From contig NZ_CP048422.1 in NCBI RefSeq assembly GCF_010450875.1, forward strand, positions 2,453,001 to 2,517,000: 64,000 nt of DNA, read 5' to 3'. Below, in pieces: positions 63,137-64,000 of the stretch. Made by a program: the position numbers and the translations under genes. This DNA comes from Sphingomonas insulae. Its GTDB lineage: Bacteria > Pseudomonadota > Alphaproteobacteria > Sphingomonadales > Sphingomonadaceae. Each line of letters opens with the position of its first letter. Position 1 is the stretch's first letter. Below the pieces are notes generated by a model. The model had not been told where the DNA came from, did not search any database, and worked only from the letters and a program-made list of their open reading frames with translations.

Positions 63137-63213
63137 GCACATTAGCGCCGGCCATGTACGGAGACGGGAACCGCAGGGGCTCCCGTCCTTATGGCACGGC
63201 GCCGTTGCGGTCT

Positions 63214-63399
63214 TCAGCCGCCGGTTGCATCATGCCGGACATCGCCATGGTTGCCGTAGCCGGCGCCCGATTCGTCGGTGTCGTTACCCGTATCGGGGGC
63301 TTGGCTTGGCGCCTCTTGACCTTCCCGGTCGCGGTCTTGCTTCTGGCCGTTCATGTCGTTGCCCTGCACCTTATCGTCCTGCGTGGTTTCGTCTGCCAT
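63214..63399 (-). CDS. Small disordered hydrophilic protein
   Basis: A 61-residue protein: MADETTQDDKVQGNDMNGQK followed by QDRDREGQEAPSQAPDTGND and a Gly/Asp/His-rich tail. No hydrophobic core; expected to be unfolded, of the type seen in stress proteins. AGGAGA seven bases before the ATG strongly supports translation. In the 257 bases to the next gene (63400-63656) I see nothing else. Function unknown. Confidence 0.65.
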   Translation of the reverse strand: MADETTQDDKVQGNDMNGQKQDRDREGQEAPSQAPDTGNDTDESGAGYGNHGDVRHDATGG

Positions 63400-63656
63400 G
63401 GTCGTCTCCTGTCGCTGCGTCGAAGCCCCGTCGGTGGCGAGGTCACGTTCACAACGAAGGCCGCCCGCCCGATATCCCGCAGGATCGGGACGATCGATCC
63501 ATTCGGTCGTCGAGGCGGGTGCGGCGCACGACATCGTCGCAGGCGCGATGGGTGAGGGTCGCACCGGTGAAGTCCTGACTGTGTTTCCCATGTGGCGGCG
63601 GTATTGGAGCGACCGCTGGTCGCGGCGATGATGGCGCGACGGCCCGCCGGCCTGTG

Positions 63657-64000
63657 TCAATCGACGATCGCGTAGACGGTGACGCCGAGCTGCCGGGCTA
63701 CGGGACGGTAATGCGCCGCGATGGCCCGATCGACGAGCGGCACCGTGCGACTGTCGCCATCCCGTGGCGCACGACCGGTGACGATAACCGAAGGCCTGGC
63801 GGCGAGGATGCGGGCGACTTCCGCGGCCGGGTCGACACCGATCGCCCTCCGCTCGCTCGCCTGGATCAGGTGGGACGGGAAAGGATAAGGGCCCGGCAGG
63901 CAAAAACGGCCGGCGGTGTACAGCGCCGGCGGCGCCTCGAACACGAAGGGGCAATCACGGCCGGCGTGACGGGCAATGGCGGCCGACAACGTCGCGAGGC
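63657..64000 (-). CDS. C-terminal part of an unidentified protein, cut by window end
   Basis: The last 114 or so residues of a gene that continues beyond the window. The frame is open to the edge, so the start is outside. Readable parts are CPFVFEAPPALYTAGRFCLP, PYPFPSHLIQASERRAIGVD and PSVIVTGRAP. This resembles the C-terminal periplasmic end of polytopic glycosyltransferases of the GT39/87 kind in sphingomonads, but the membrane part is not visible here, so the call is weak. Confidence 0.5.
   Translation of the reverse strand, partial: LATLSAAIARHAGRDCPFVFEAPPALYTAGRFCLPGPYPFPSHLIQASERRAIGVDPAAEVARILAARPSVIVTGRAPRDGDSRTVPLVDRAIAAHYRPVARQLGVTVYAIVD

Overview
The window reads as a piece of core chromosome from an alphaproteobacterium of the order Sphingomonadales, most likely Sphingomonas or a close relative. 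The DNA is GC-rich and densely coded, with many 1 to 4 base start/stop overlaps. Diagnostic features are the pcm/tolC/popZ cluster, the trpFBA-accD-folC cluster, a UrcA-family protein, DUF6628-like and DUF2218 proteins, and the rpsB-tsf-pyrH-frr-uppS-cdsA-dxr-rseP-bamA-ompH-fabZ cluster without any lpx gene. Absence of lpx genes there fits sphingomonads, which carry glycosphingolipids instead of lipopolysaccharide. I see no prophage, insertion sequence, CRISPR array or rRNA operon. Two tRNA genes are present: Cys(GCA) and Thr(TGT).

Layout. 1-5.3 kb (minus): start of valS with an apparent one-base deletion, a secreted S9 peptidase, popZ, tolC, and a pcm homologue. 5.5-8.1 kb: small membrane protein, tRNA-Cys, mutT, two Flp-type pilins, accA. 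8.1-12.9 kb: xerD-like recombinase, a large secreted hypothetical protein and a 44-residue membrane protein, divergent from aroK-aroB-DUF2256. 12.9-17.8 kb: two small hypothetical genes, an acyltransferase, DUF423, a Kef-type antiporter, an IscU-like protein, cvpA. 18-24.1 kb: radA, a glutathione transferase, a glycosyltransferase, a DUF2218/PadR pair, rarA, tRNA-Thr. 24.2-29.9 kb: a three-gene secreted-protein operon with an M48 protease, then an EEP-family phosphatase and a long patatin. 29.9-36.7 kb: lapA-pyrF-VOC-trpF-trpB-trpA-accD-folC and a DUF6628-like gene. 36.7-42.5 kb: ampG, a single-domain response regulator, an RluB-type pseudouridine synthase, rsmD, an MHS transporter, UrcA. 42.7-47.1 kb: uvrD, several small proteins, PilZ, rpmE. 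47.2-58.6 kb (minus): fabZ back to rpsB, the translation / isoprenoid / phospholipid / outer-membrane assembly cluster. 58.9-64 kb: a small membrane protein, pssA, psd, icd, a divergent tetR/DUF4188 pair, a disordered small protein and the 3' end of a further gene.

How the parts connect. Envelope building dominates: BamA, an OmpH/Skp-like chaperone, RseP, UppS, CdsA, PssA, Psd, FabZ, AccA/AccD, AmpG and TolC. Genome maintenance is the second theme (XerD-like, RadA, RarA, UvrD, MutT). radA and uvrD have near-identical LexA-type boxes just upstream of their starts. A third such box lies between rpsB and an uncharacterised 78-residue membrane protein, followed by a consensus DnaA box. This makes that gene a candidate SOS-linked, SidA/DidA-like factor and is the most interesting lead here. 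Others are an EF-hand calcium loop inside the OmpH-like chaperone, the PadR and TetR operator palindromes, and structured leaders before rpsB and rpmE.
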